Of a DNA stretch of 64,000 bases, positions 56,943 to 64,000 are shown one piece after another. The stretch's first letter is position 1; each line of letters starts with the position of its first letter. The DNA is from Pasteuria penetrans (lineage in GTDB: Bacteria > Bacillota > Bacilli > Thermoactinomycetales > Thermoactinomycetaceae): contig NZ_UZAC03000001.1 in assembly GCF_900538055.1 (NCBI RefSeq), positions 1,364,001 through 1,428,000 on the forward strand, given 5' to 3'. A program made the position numbers and the translations under genes. The notes below the pieces were generated by a model. That model made no database searches and was not told where the DNA came from. It saw nothing but the letters and a program-made list of their open reading frames with translations.

Positions 56943-59300
56943 GGTGCTACCGCGAAAAAGGTATCAAACTTATTAAAATATTTTTGTAGATTAAATGATG
57001 TGTTCAGTAAATGTTTATATTGTTAATGGATATAAAAACAGTCTGCTTGGGTATTTCCGGCGTAAGTTCTTTGGGGTGGAAAGGTACCCCTTTCTAGGGG
57101 GATTGCACCTGAAAATTTCGTGCAATCGGTTATTTTTTGTTGAACCACCGAAATCACCGTGGAATCATAGGATCCGGTTCCTATCTCGCCCCTTTTGCGC
57201 ACACCAAAGAAACCGACATAAAGTCGAATTTTATTTTTTATTTAAATAGTATTATATATTAAACCCTATGTAGTTATGGGTGATCTTATCCTTATCTTCC
57301 TGATCTTCTTTTGAAGATAACGAACGGCCTGGGATAAATTATAAGCAGATCCTTTTGCCATCATGGCCCGTGCCACCCTCGTCTTACCACGCACCTTCAT
57401 TTTGGCCGCCTGAAAACGGTTCTTCATAGAAGAACAAACCCCCTCCACAGCCGCACGACGATTCCCCTTCTCTTTGTACCCCGGTTGCTCCATTTTGTCT
57501 CGTTGTTCCGCCGTTGAATAGGACTGATCTGTGGTGCGCAGGACTCTTTCCCCCCTCTTCAGAGGTTTGGCTGCACATTGCTCGGCAAATTTACATCCCC
57601 CGCAGGTCCCCTCATGGAAGCGGGCCACTATCTTACCCTTGCCCTTCTCTCCGGGTTGGTACGTGGATGAGTCGGGGGTCTTGCCACCAGGACACTGATG
57701 GATCTTTCCATCCTTCCCCCTCTTGAACCCGCTTACCCTTTTTTTACTGGGATTTTCCTTTCTTCCCATCCTATCGGTTGGGTGTATATCGATAGTACGT
57801 TCTTTAGCCGCCTCCCTTACCTCATGGCAGTTGTACCCTCCGTCGAAATACAAGGTCTTGTTGTCCCCTGGTGCATGGTTGGATATATAGTCAACTCCAA
57901 AATCCTTATCGGAATGAAGTGCCCCTTGGGTATTCACATGGGTGAGTATACTCAATCTCTTCACCTCATCACGGGCCTCGACAAGGTTACAAACATACCC
58001 TCTACACAATTGCTTACCCTTGATACGACATTGGGCGTCTGGATCAAAGGGGCTTTGCAGACTGCCTGATGGCGAGGTGGAACGCACCATGAGTCTCTTT
58101 TGCCCTTCCTGTTCAACTCCCTCTGTCTGCTCTCCTATCACCCTTTGCAACAGTATATGGACTGGGGCGGATTGAAACTCCTTGTACTGGTTCCCAAAGT
58201 GTTTGAGGGCTAGGCAAATCTCTAGCAGTGTTGCCCTCCGTTTCATCTTGTCCGTTGGGTGATTCGCTGGTAGAAGGAGGAGGGACCTATAAGAATGGGC
58301 CTGGGCTTCGTTCACATCGGCCATCCCGCAATCTGGTTGCAAGAAGATCTCCCATTCGGAAGGAAGAGGTAGGGCAAGTTTGGCCATCGTACGAACCGAA
58401 ATCCTAATCACCAAGAAAATCAACATATTGCGGCTCAGTTTCCTGATACAGCTGTCGATAAGGGTTGAATCCATCCGATAAATACTGGGATCCATGCCCA
58501 CGATCCCCATCAAAAATTGGGTGAAGTCGGAGTAGAACTGTTCCTTCACATTATAGCCTTCGGTTTCCTCATAGACATTGAGGCGATTTCGACTCTCATA
58601 TAGTGTTCTTTCACCCATAAGTGGTCTACCTTCTTTACCACCCAATGCCTTAAAGAGAGGGCCTTCGCGTGGAATTTGAATGATCAGCATACGGTCGCTA
58701 CACCGTAAAAACTCCTTGATTATGTAGAAAATCAATGGTATGAGTATATGTATGCATGGCCTCCCAATGGTATTGTGGTAACCACTGTATCTCTTCCTAT
58801 ATAAGGATGCATATTCGGTGAAGAACAGGCCAAGGAGGATGAAAACAAATTCTATATCAGAAGGTTGATTCGTACCCACCAGGGATAATAGACGATTCTG
58901 CAAGTAAGTTTCCCTTTGTTCTATTTCCTCTGTTTCGTAGTCATTGGGTATTGTGTTACAACGTTGGGAAGCCATCTGTCCTCTAGTCTCCTTATATTTT
59001 TTTATTTTGATAAGGAAGATTATACAACAAGGATAGATGGCTTTTCCATATCTCTTACCATGTTTTTTAACTAACAAGATTTAATTACCATGGTTTGATA
59101 CATAATAATATAAATAAACTGTTTATTATGAAATATCGTGCTGATCCATTTCCTGGGGATGCATTGAATGAAAGAGCAAGTACTATCAAATAACATTACT
59201 ATATTTATTAAATTTTATTATAGGTCGGGGAGGGAACCAAATTTTGGAAACCAATGCTCTGGGTGGTACTTGTCGGATCGTTCTTTTCTGCGGTAGCACC
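56943..59300. mobile_element. IS1182-family insertion sequence
   Basis: Imperfect 17-base terminal inverted repeats, ggtgctaccgcgaaaaa at 56943 and its near-complement ending at 59300, enclose one transposase. The same ends occur on the mini-element at 40656-41346 and the solo end at 51098-51189, which confirms the boundaries. About 2.36 kb; apparently complete. Confidence 0.8.
57266..58975 (-). CDS. IS1182-family transposase
   Basis: 569 residues from the ATG at 58975, with aaggag 12 bases upstream; the frame is open 34 codons further. The DDE motifs are spread as usual for this family: YRMDSTLID with the first Asp, TLYFDGGYNC with the second, and a C-terminal AAVEGVCSSMKNRF with Glu. A cysteine-rich EGTCGGCKFAEQC stretch lies in the insertion, as in other IS1182 members. 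No frameshift is seen, so it is probably functional. Confidence 0.85.
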   Translation of the reverse strand: MASQRCNTIPNDYETEEIEQRETYLQNRLLSLVGTNQPSDIEFVFILLGLFFTEYASLYRKRYSGYHNTIGRPCIHILIPLIFYIIKEFLRCSDRMLIIQIPREGPLFKALGGKEGRPLMGERTLYESRNRLNVYEETEGYNVKEQFYSDFTQFLMGIVGMDPSIYRMDSTLIDSCIRKLSRNMLIFLVIRISVRTMAKLALPLPSEWEIFLQPDCGMADVNEAQAHSYRSLLLLPANHPTDKMKRRATLLEICLALKHFGNQYKEFQSAPVHILLQRVIGEQTEGVEQEGQKRLMVRSTSPSGSLQSPFDPDAQCRIKGKQLCRGYVCNLVEARDEVKRLSILTHVNTQGALHSDKDFGVDYISNHAPGDNKTLYFDGGYNCHEVREAAKERTIDIHPTDRMGRKENPSKKRVSGFKRGKDGKIHQCPGGKTPDSSTYQPGEKGKGKIVARFHEGTCGGCKFAEQCAAKPLKRGERVLRTTDQSYSTAEQRDKMEQPGYKEKGNRRAAVEGVCSSMKNRFQAAKMKVRGKTRVARAMMAKGSAYNLSQAVRYLQKKIRKIRIRSPITT

Positions 59301-59462
59301 ATTCTTAATAAACAATATTACCGATTGGAAAACACCCCCGGGGCGATTTGCGGGCAAGGATCAGGAATTCAAAGTTAATTTGAGAGGGTAACAGGGTATC
59401 AATCTAAAAATTTAAATTTTTAAAAAATATTGTGAGAATTTTTCGTCTTCATTCGTACCCCC

Positions 59463-61025
59463 TCACTCAAGTAATCCCCTTATTTTTTGGTACATTTTGT
59501 TAAATTTTGATGGTGGACGACTTGTTGCTACAGTGGATTCATTCCCTTGTGATCGTTGATCTCCTGCTTGTGTACCCATCGCTTGCATGTTATTCGGTTG
59601 TTCTCGACCCCCCATCTGCTGGTCGATTTTTTGCTGTTGTCTCTCGTGTTTTTCTCTCATTTGGTTGAGTACTAGTAAACGATATTTCTGTAAGGGGTAG
59701 TTATCCCCCCCAAGTTCCCCTGTTTTGTATTTTCCTTCTAGATCCTTAATTTTATCTACTTCCTTTTCATGGTCCAGCCATAAGCTTGTTAGTCGGTCTT
59801 TATCTAGCTCCCTAATAGGCCCCTTCACAGGATGCTGCTGGTGGATGGCTTCTACCCCCCGCATCCCCTTTTGGAGGAGCTTTCTTTCGCCATCATTGAG
59901 GGGTTTTCGGTTATCGCCTGCTTTTTCCTCGATCTTGCCTATAAATTTGTTGAGCTTTTCCATTTGATATCCGAGATCCTGTAAACGGGCCTTATGCAAT
60001 GGGGGATTTTTACGGAGTTCCTGGTCCTCTGAATTTTTTTTCATTTCCTCCCTGAGCCTTTCCCGTTGTCCATAATGGGTTTGTAATATATCTCTTCTTT
60101 TTAGATTTAGAATATGATCCATCATGGAAAGAGGCGCGGAGGAGGAGGGATGCTGGTATTGTGGCCCTGTTGTAGCACTACCCTTGTGTGGAGGCACCGG
60201 CGGTGGAGTTGTATGATGGCCCACAGAGTTCGAGGGAAGAGGAGGTAGAGGGGAAGAGGGGTTTGGGTACTGTGGCCTCATTGCAGCACTGCCCTTGTGT
60301 GGAGGCACCGGCGGTGGAGTTGTATGATGGCCCACAGAGTTCGAGGGAAGAGGAGGTAGAGGGGAAGAGGGGTTTGGGTACTGTGGCCTCATTGCGGCAC
60401 TGCCCTTGTGTGGCGGCACCGGCGGTGGAGTTGTATGATGGCCCACAGAGTTCGAGGGAAGGGAAGGTAGAGGGGAAGAGGGGTTTGGGTACTGTGGCCT
60501 CATTGCGGCACTGCCCTTGTGTGGCGGCACCGGCGGTGGAGTTGTATGATGGCCCACAGAGTTCGAGGGAAGAGGAGGTAGAGGGGAAGAGGGGTTTGGG
60601 TACTGTGGCCTCATTGCGGCACTGCCCTTGTGTGGCGGCACCGGCGGTGGAGTTGTATGATGGCCCACAGAGTTCGAGGGAAGAGGAGGTAGAGGGGAAG
60701 AGGGGTTTGGGTACTGTGGCCTCATTGCGGCACTGCCCTTGTGTGGCGGCACCGGCGGTGGAGTTGTATGGCCCACGTTTCCATGTGTTGTTGGACCTGA
60801 TGGAATCGAACCCCAATTGTCATTAAGAATATCGTTGAGAAGATTTTCGTCCGGGGGAGGTATAGGGGAAGAAAAGTGTGGGTATTGTGGCCTCGTTGTG
60901 GCGCTGCTCTTGTTTTGATGATGAGAAGGCGCAGCGTTTAAGCTCGTAGGGATTCCCAAATAACACCCTAAAGGGGGAAAAAGAAGAGGGGTTACAAAAA
61001 ATGCTGCCTTTATTTCTTTCCTCAT
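59463..61025 (-). CDS. secreted protein with 37-residue Pro-rich repeats
   Basis: 520 residues from the ATG at 61025 (two further ATG/GTG starts lie just upstream). A signal peptide (KEIKAAFFVTPLLFPPLGCY, cleaved near SLNAA) is followed by a Pro-rich linker and about six tandem units of 37 residues (TTPPPVPPHKGSAAMRPQYP then NPSSPLPPLPSNSVGHH). The C-terminal 220 residues are charged and helical (MMDHILNLKRRDILQTHYGQ, ARLQDLGYQMEKLNKFIGK, KYKTGELGGDNYPLQKYRLL) and look like a coiled-coil head. No family is known. The architecture resembles a stalked surface protein. Confidence 0.72.
   Translation of the reverse strand: MRKEIKAAFFVTPLLFPPLGCYLGIPTSLNAAPSHHQNKSSATTRPQYPHFSSPIPPPDENLLNDILNDNWGSIPSGPTTHGNVGHTTPPPVPPHKGSAAMRPQYPNPSSPLPPLPSNSVGHHTTPPPVPPHKGSAAMRPQYPNPSSPLPPLPSNSVGHHTTPPPVPPHKGSAAMRPQYPNPSSPLPSLPSNSVGHHTTPPPVPPHKGSAAMRPQYPNPSSPLPPLPSNSVGHHTTPPPVPPHKGSAAMRPQYPNPSSPLPPLPSNSVGHHTTPPPVPPHKGSATTGPQYQHPSSSAPLSMMDHILNLKRRDILQTHYGQRERLREEMKKNSEDQELRKNPPLHKARLQDLGYQMEKLNKFIGKIEEKAGDNRKPLNDGERKLLQKGMRGVEAIHQQHPVKGPIRELDKDRLTSLWLDHEKEVDKIKDLEGKYKTGELGGDNYPLQKYRLLVLNQMREKHERQQQKIDQQMGGREQPNNMQAMGTQAGDQRSQGNESTVATSRPPSKFNKMYQKIRGLLE
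60186..60780 (-). repeat. 111-base in-frame tandem repeat
   Basis: Units start at about 60186, 60297, 60408, 60519, 60630 and 60741; most differ by only a few bases. The number of units is the likeliest variable feature of the gene. Confidence 0.88.
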
Positions 61026-61794
61026 TATCATCACCCTGATATTGTATATATTTTTTTATTTTTTTGTATTTTATATTTTATTAATTGCATGTTATTATTA
61101 TTAATAATACTAACTTTAGAAAATATATAGTATTGGATTTGATCTATATAGCCATACCTACTACTCGCCTATTCCCAACCTACAAATAGAAAATAATGAA
61201 TTCTAACTAGCCCTGGGGGACAACAAGTATAAGCAACTCTCGGATGGAGCACCCGGTTTTTATTCTAAGCACCCTCAATATTTTTAGAAGGTATTATTGT
61301 TTTTCCCGACGGATACTTGGGGTTATTATATTCCCATGCGAGGCAGTTCACCGTATCTAAGAGTGGATGATGAAGATGCGGGGTACATGGGAAAACAGGG
61401 GATAGATTGCCTCACTAATGGTTGGCGGCCTACCACCTTGGATGGCTTCTTTCTCCTTGTGCACTACCGAAGGAGTCGGCCCGCGAACTTGCCTATAATA
61501 GATTAGGATTACATTTTTGCCCGCAATTCCGGTAGGAAATTTCCTGTTCGGACTGCCCCGGAAGATTACGGAACCCAACGGACGTAGGACATTAAACTAG
61601 CGATAGTAGGTTCCCGGAAATCCATACATAGATGGAATTGCCCATAACGAATAGCACCAGGATGGGTAACCACAGAGAATTCCTTGTAAATTTCTATAAT
61701 TAAAAATAAAAATGGAAAATTGACTTGTTCCGCGAAATTAATATTTAAATATTATTAATACATGCTAATTATAGCACACGATTCTCTATGTAGG
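61026..61794. other. AT-rich upstream region with repeat R4, copy 2
   Basis: 61035-61140 is very AT-rich and should hold the promoter of the Pro-rich protein gene. 61437-61512 matches R4 at 40586-40655. No gene is supported. Confidence 0.45.
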
Positions 61795-62200
61795 AAAGAA
61801 CCTATTTATGTAATCTTCTTATATTTTTGTTATTTTGATAAGGAAATTATACAACAATGGAGGATGTATTTTCTATTATATCCTAACCAGTTTTCAAACC
61901 AATAAAATGTAATTCCCATTAGTTGGTACATAATAATCTGAATAAAATGTTCATTATGAAACACCGTGCTGATCTATTTCCCGAAACAGTGTTCGCATTC
62001 AACACATTTTGTACTACAGAATCGGTCAGTCAGGATGCGTTCGAACCTAGTGCAAAGATTTCTCGAAACTCCCATTCACCGCGGGTTTACATAACAATAC
62101 CCCTTCCCTAGTTCTACGGATACCCATGACAACCTCGTACAGGCCACACAAAGAGGGTACCCCCTTCTGTCCGATGGATAACATTTATAACCCATGGGAC
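61795..62200. pseudogene. chimeric transposon wreck (IS1182 end plus IS256-type fragment)
   Basis: 61795-61985 matches the right part of the IS1182 element (58985-59150). From 61984 on, the plus strand reads VFAFNTFCTTESVSQDAFEP, matching the dead IS256-type transposase at 24995-25920. Both are remnants; the junction suggests one inserted into or recombined with the other. Confidence 0.65.
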
Positions 62201-62632
62201 CCGAAATCCCCTGGAATCCACAGAAGGCGGCTCTAGAGCAGGATCATCCCCCCTTATCATGAAATGGGGCCCTCCTATCAGAAAGAATTCGCAGAAAAAT
62301 TTGGAAAGCCCTTAACCAGGAGATGGATCCTAGGACGACCATGGGAATCATGAATACCCCTCTTCTGTGCCTCGTACCATGGGAGGGGACGTTTCGGAAG
62401 AGTCCAGATTACGATTCATCTCCGCAAATACAACAGAAAGCACCGAGAAAAAGCCATGCAAGAGGCAGGTCTATTATATTAGAATATTCTGAACAATCAT
62501 AGGAAACGCCTGGTCTATATTTTCATTTCATAATAATAATATTTTATTATCCCCGAAAAATGCAAGGGGACGTTCCCCCGAAGAACCAAAAGCCCCCGGA
62601 GGACACACACAGGCTCAGATGATGCCAGAAAG
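62201..62632. other. intergenic region
   Basis: About 430 bases downstream of the transporter stop. No gene supported; possibly more decayed transposon sequence. Confidence 0.4.
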
Positions 62633-64000
62633 CTAACGTTTGAGACGAAAGGGAACTGTGGTAATGACAACATCTTTATATCTGAGTAGGAAAAAGCGGA
62701 GCAACAGGGCCGATTGATTATGAAGAATGCGGTGCCACCACTTCACGGGAATGAATTCAGCAACCAAAACTGTAATTCTCCGTTTCCTCTTTCTACCCTC
62801 ATTTCTGCCCCCACTCTGACTTACATGATCCACAAAACGAAGCAGGGGATTGATCATACTACGGTAGCGGGAATGAATCACTACCAACCGAATATCGGAA
62901 TACTGATTCTGCCACTCCTTCTCTAATTCTCTCCCCTTCTCCTCATCAAAGGAAATATGAACAGCTACCAATTGCCCACTCAAACTTCGAACATAGGCGA
63001 TAGTATTCCTCACTACACGATTGATACCGCTCACGGGAATGATAATCAGATGTTCATCCGGATTTATGGCATCCTCCCCAGGACCCAGGCGTAACTGCTC
63101 AGCCACATCATCATAATGGCAGCGAACACGGTAAAACGCTAGAGTCAACAGGGGAAGAAAAATGAGAACAAGCCAAGCCCCTTGATCGAATTTGGTAATT
63201 GCACAAATGGAAAGGACAACAAATGTCACGATCCCCCCCAAAGCATTGAGAAAACACCGGGGCAACCAACCGCGGGGGCGTAGGGAATACCAACGTTTGA
63301 CCATACCCATTTGTGATAGCGTAAATGAGAGAAACACGCCAATCGAATAGAGGGGAACAAGCTTATGCAAATCCCCACGAAAGAGAACCACTAAGGCAAT
63401 GGCCGCAAGGGCCAACACAATGATCCCATTGGAGAAATTGAGACGGTCCCCCCGTAGGGCAAAGATTCTTGGCATAAAGCCGTCCTTAGCCATGATACCT
63501 GAGAGCACGGGAAAAGAAGAGAAAGCCGTATTCGCGGCAAGAATCAAAATTAGAGCGGTAGCAGCCTGGATACTATAATAAACGACCCCACGACCAAAGA
63601 TTCGCTCATTGAGCTGCGAAAGTAGGGTAGTTTCCCCACCGCTCTCTGGTATAATTCTATAGGAAAAAACGAGGAGAGAAATACCCAGCAACAAAGAACC
63701 CAACAATAATCCTAAAATGGCCAACGTCCTAGCAGCACGCTTGGACTGCGGGGGATGGAAAGTAGATGTCGCGTTGGCCACCGCCTCTATTCCCGTAAGG
63801 GCAGAACAACCTGAAGCAAAGGCCCTGAGAAGTAGGAACCAGATCACCCCTGTTGAATGGGGATCAGGGGGTGCAGGGACAGGCAGCACGCCCTCTCCAT
63901 CACCCATAGCCTGCCAGAAACCTGACCCAACCATAACCACCATAGCGGTGACAAAGAAATATGTGGGAAAGGCAAAAATCGTACCTGATTCACGTAAACC
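62633..64000 (-). CDS. kimA: KimA-like potassium transporter (APC superfamily), partial
   Basis: The minus-strand frame is open to the window edge, so the N terminus is missing; about 455 residues are visible. The segments RAFASGCSALTGIEAVANAT, AANTAFSSFPVLSGIMAKDGFMPR, RGDRLNFSNGI, HKLVPLYSIGVFLSFTLSQ and ITKFDQGAW follow KimA/YdaO of Bacilli, a high-affinity potassium importer. The soluble C-terminal domain starts near DEHLIIIPVSGINRVVRNTI. In Bacillus the gene and the protein are controlled by cyclic di-AMP; the promoter and any riboswitch lie outside the window. Confidence 0.85.
   Translation of the reverse strand, partial: GLRESGTIFAFPTYFFVTAMVVMVGSGFWQAMGDGEGVLPVPAPPDPHSTGVIWFLLLRAFASGCSALTGIEAVANATSTFHPPQSKRAARTLAILGLLLGSLLLGISLLVFSYRIIPESGGETTLLSQLNERIFGRGVVYYSIQAATALILILAANTAFSSFPVLSGIMAKDGFMPRIFALRGDRLNFSNGIIVLALAAIALVVLFRGDLHKLVPLYSIGVFLSFTLSQMGMVKRWYSLRPRGWLPRCFLNALGGIVTFVVLSICAITKFDQGAWLVLIFLPLLTLAFYRVRCHYDDVAEQLRLGPGEDAINPDEHLIIIPVSGINRVVRNTIAYVRSLSGQLVAVHISFDEEKGRELEKEWQNQYSDIRLVVIHSRYRSMINPLLRFVDHVSQSGGRNEGRKRKRRITVLVAEFIPVKWWHRILHNQSALLLRFFLLRYKDVVITTVPFRLKR

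Noticed and set aside
60188-60826. 212-residue plus-strand ORF
   Set aside because: It is an antisense reading of the 111-base repeat; it lacks a ribosome binding site and unique sequence.

Overview
The window looks like a chromosome segment from a Gram-positive, endospore-forming bacterium of the Bacillota, near the Bacillales/Thermoactinomycetaceae. The evidence is gene content: a complete comG competence pseudopilus operon next to aroK and a YqzE-like gene, ispG, a ribD-ribE-ribBA-ribH cluster, ctaA, YlaH- and YlaI-like genes, an endonuclease IV, DUF1885 and DUF3055 proteins, a KimA-like potassium transporter, and a small protein with the signature of alpha/beta-type small acid-soluble spore proteins. 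Low coding density, many dead transposons and group II intron relics, and many secreted proteins with internal tandem repeats suggest a reduced, host-associated genome. A Pasteuria-like organism is my guess from these traits, not something the sequence proves.

Layout. 0.7-15.6 kb: mostly ordinary chromosome, largely on the minus strand: a repeat-rich secreted protein, a subtilase, a membrane-anchored unknown, the riboflavin genes read from an overlapping metallo-hydrolase/ctaA pair, YlaI- and YlaH-like proteins, nfo, a PLP decarboxylase, and DUF3055 and DUF1885 proteins. 15.8-23.7 kb: three related secreted proteins in which one large protein equals the two smaller ones joined, two group II intron wrecks, a tRNA-Asp/Met/Val cluster, and an L,D-transpeptidase with an octapeptide-repeat tail. 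23.7-32.4 kb: an accessory zone of broken IS256- and ISL3-type transposases, an orphan ORF with an inverted repeat round its start, and a Gln-rich repeat protein. 32.5-36.7 kb: two PHP-domain paralogues, the spore-protein candidate, and a 3D-domain cell-wall protein with a nonapeptide tail. 36.7-47.5 kb: a gene-poor stretch, then DUF378, ispG, a YqzE-like gene, an IS1182-derived mini-element with a tiny passenger ORF, aroK-comGG-GF-GE-GD-GC-GB-GA, and a TerC-family protein. 48-62 kb: a two-gene IS256-type element with long terminal inverted repeats, a polytopic membrane protein, a candidate halocin-C8-like bacteriocin precursor, a group II intron whose domain VI is repeated six times, an apparently intact IS1182 element, and a secreted protein with 37-residue repeats. 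62.6-64 kb: the C-terminal part of a KimA-like transporter running off the window.

The housekeeping blocks form tight, often overlapping minus-strand operons. The accessory genes are mostly single, have AT-rich flanks and mostly encode exported proteins. At least seven genes contain in-frame tandem repeats (units of 24 to 111 bases), which could change protein length by slippage or recombination. The strongest candidates for something undescribed are the modular secreted family at 15.8-22.5 kb, the bacteriocin-like precursor at 53.2-54.1 kb, and the tandem domain VI arrays of the group II introns.
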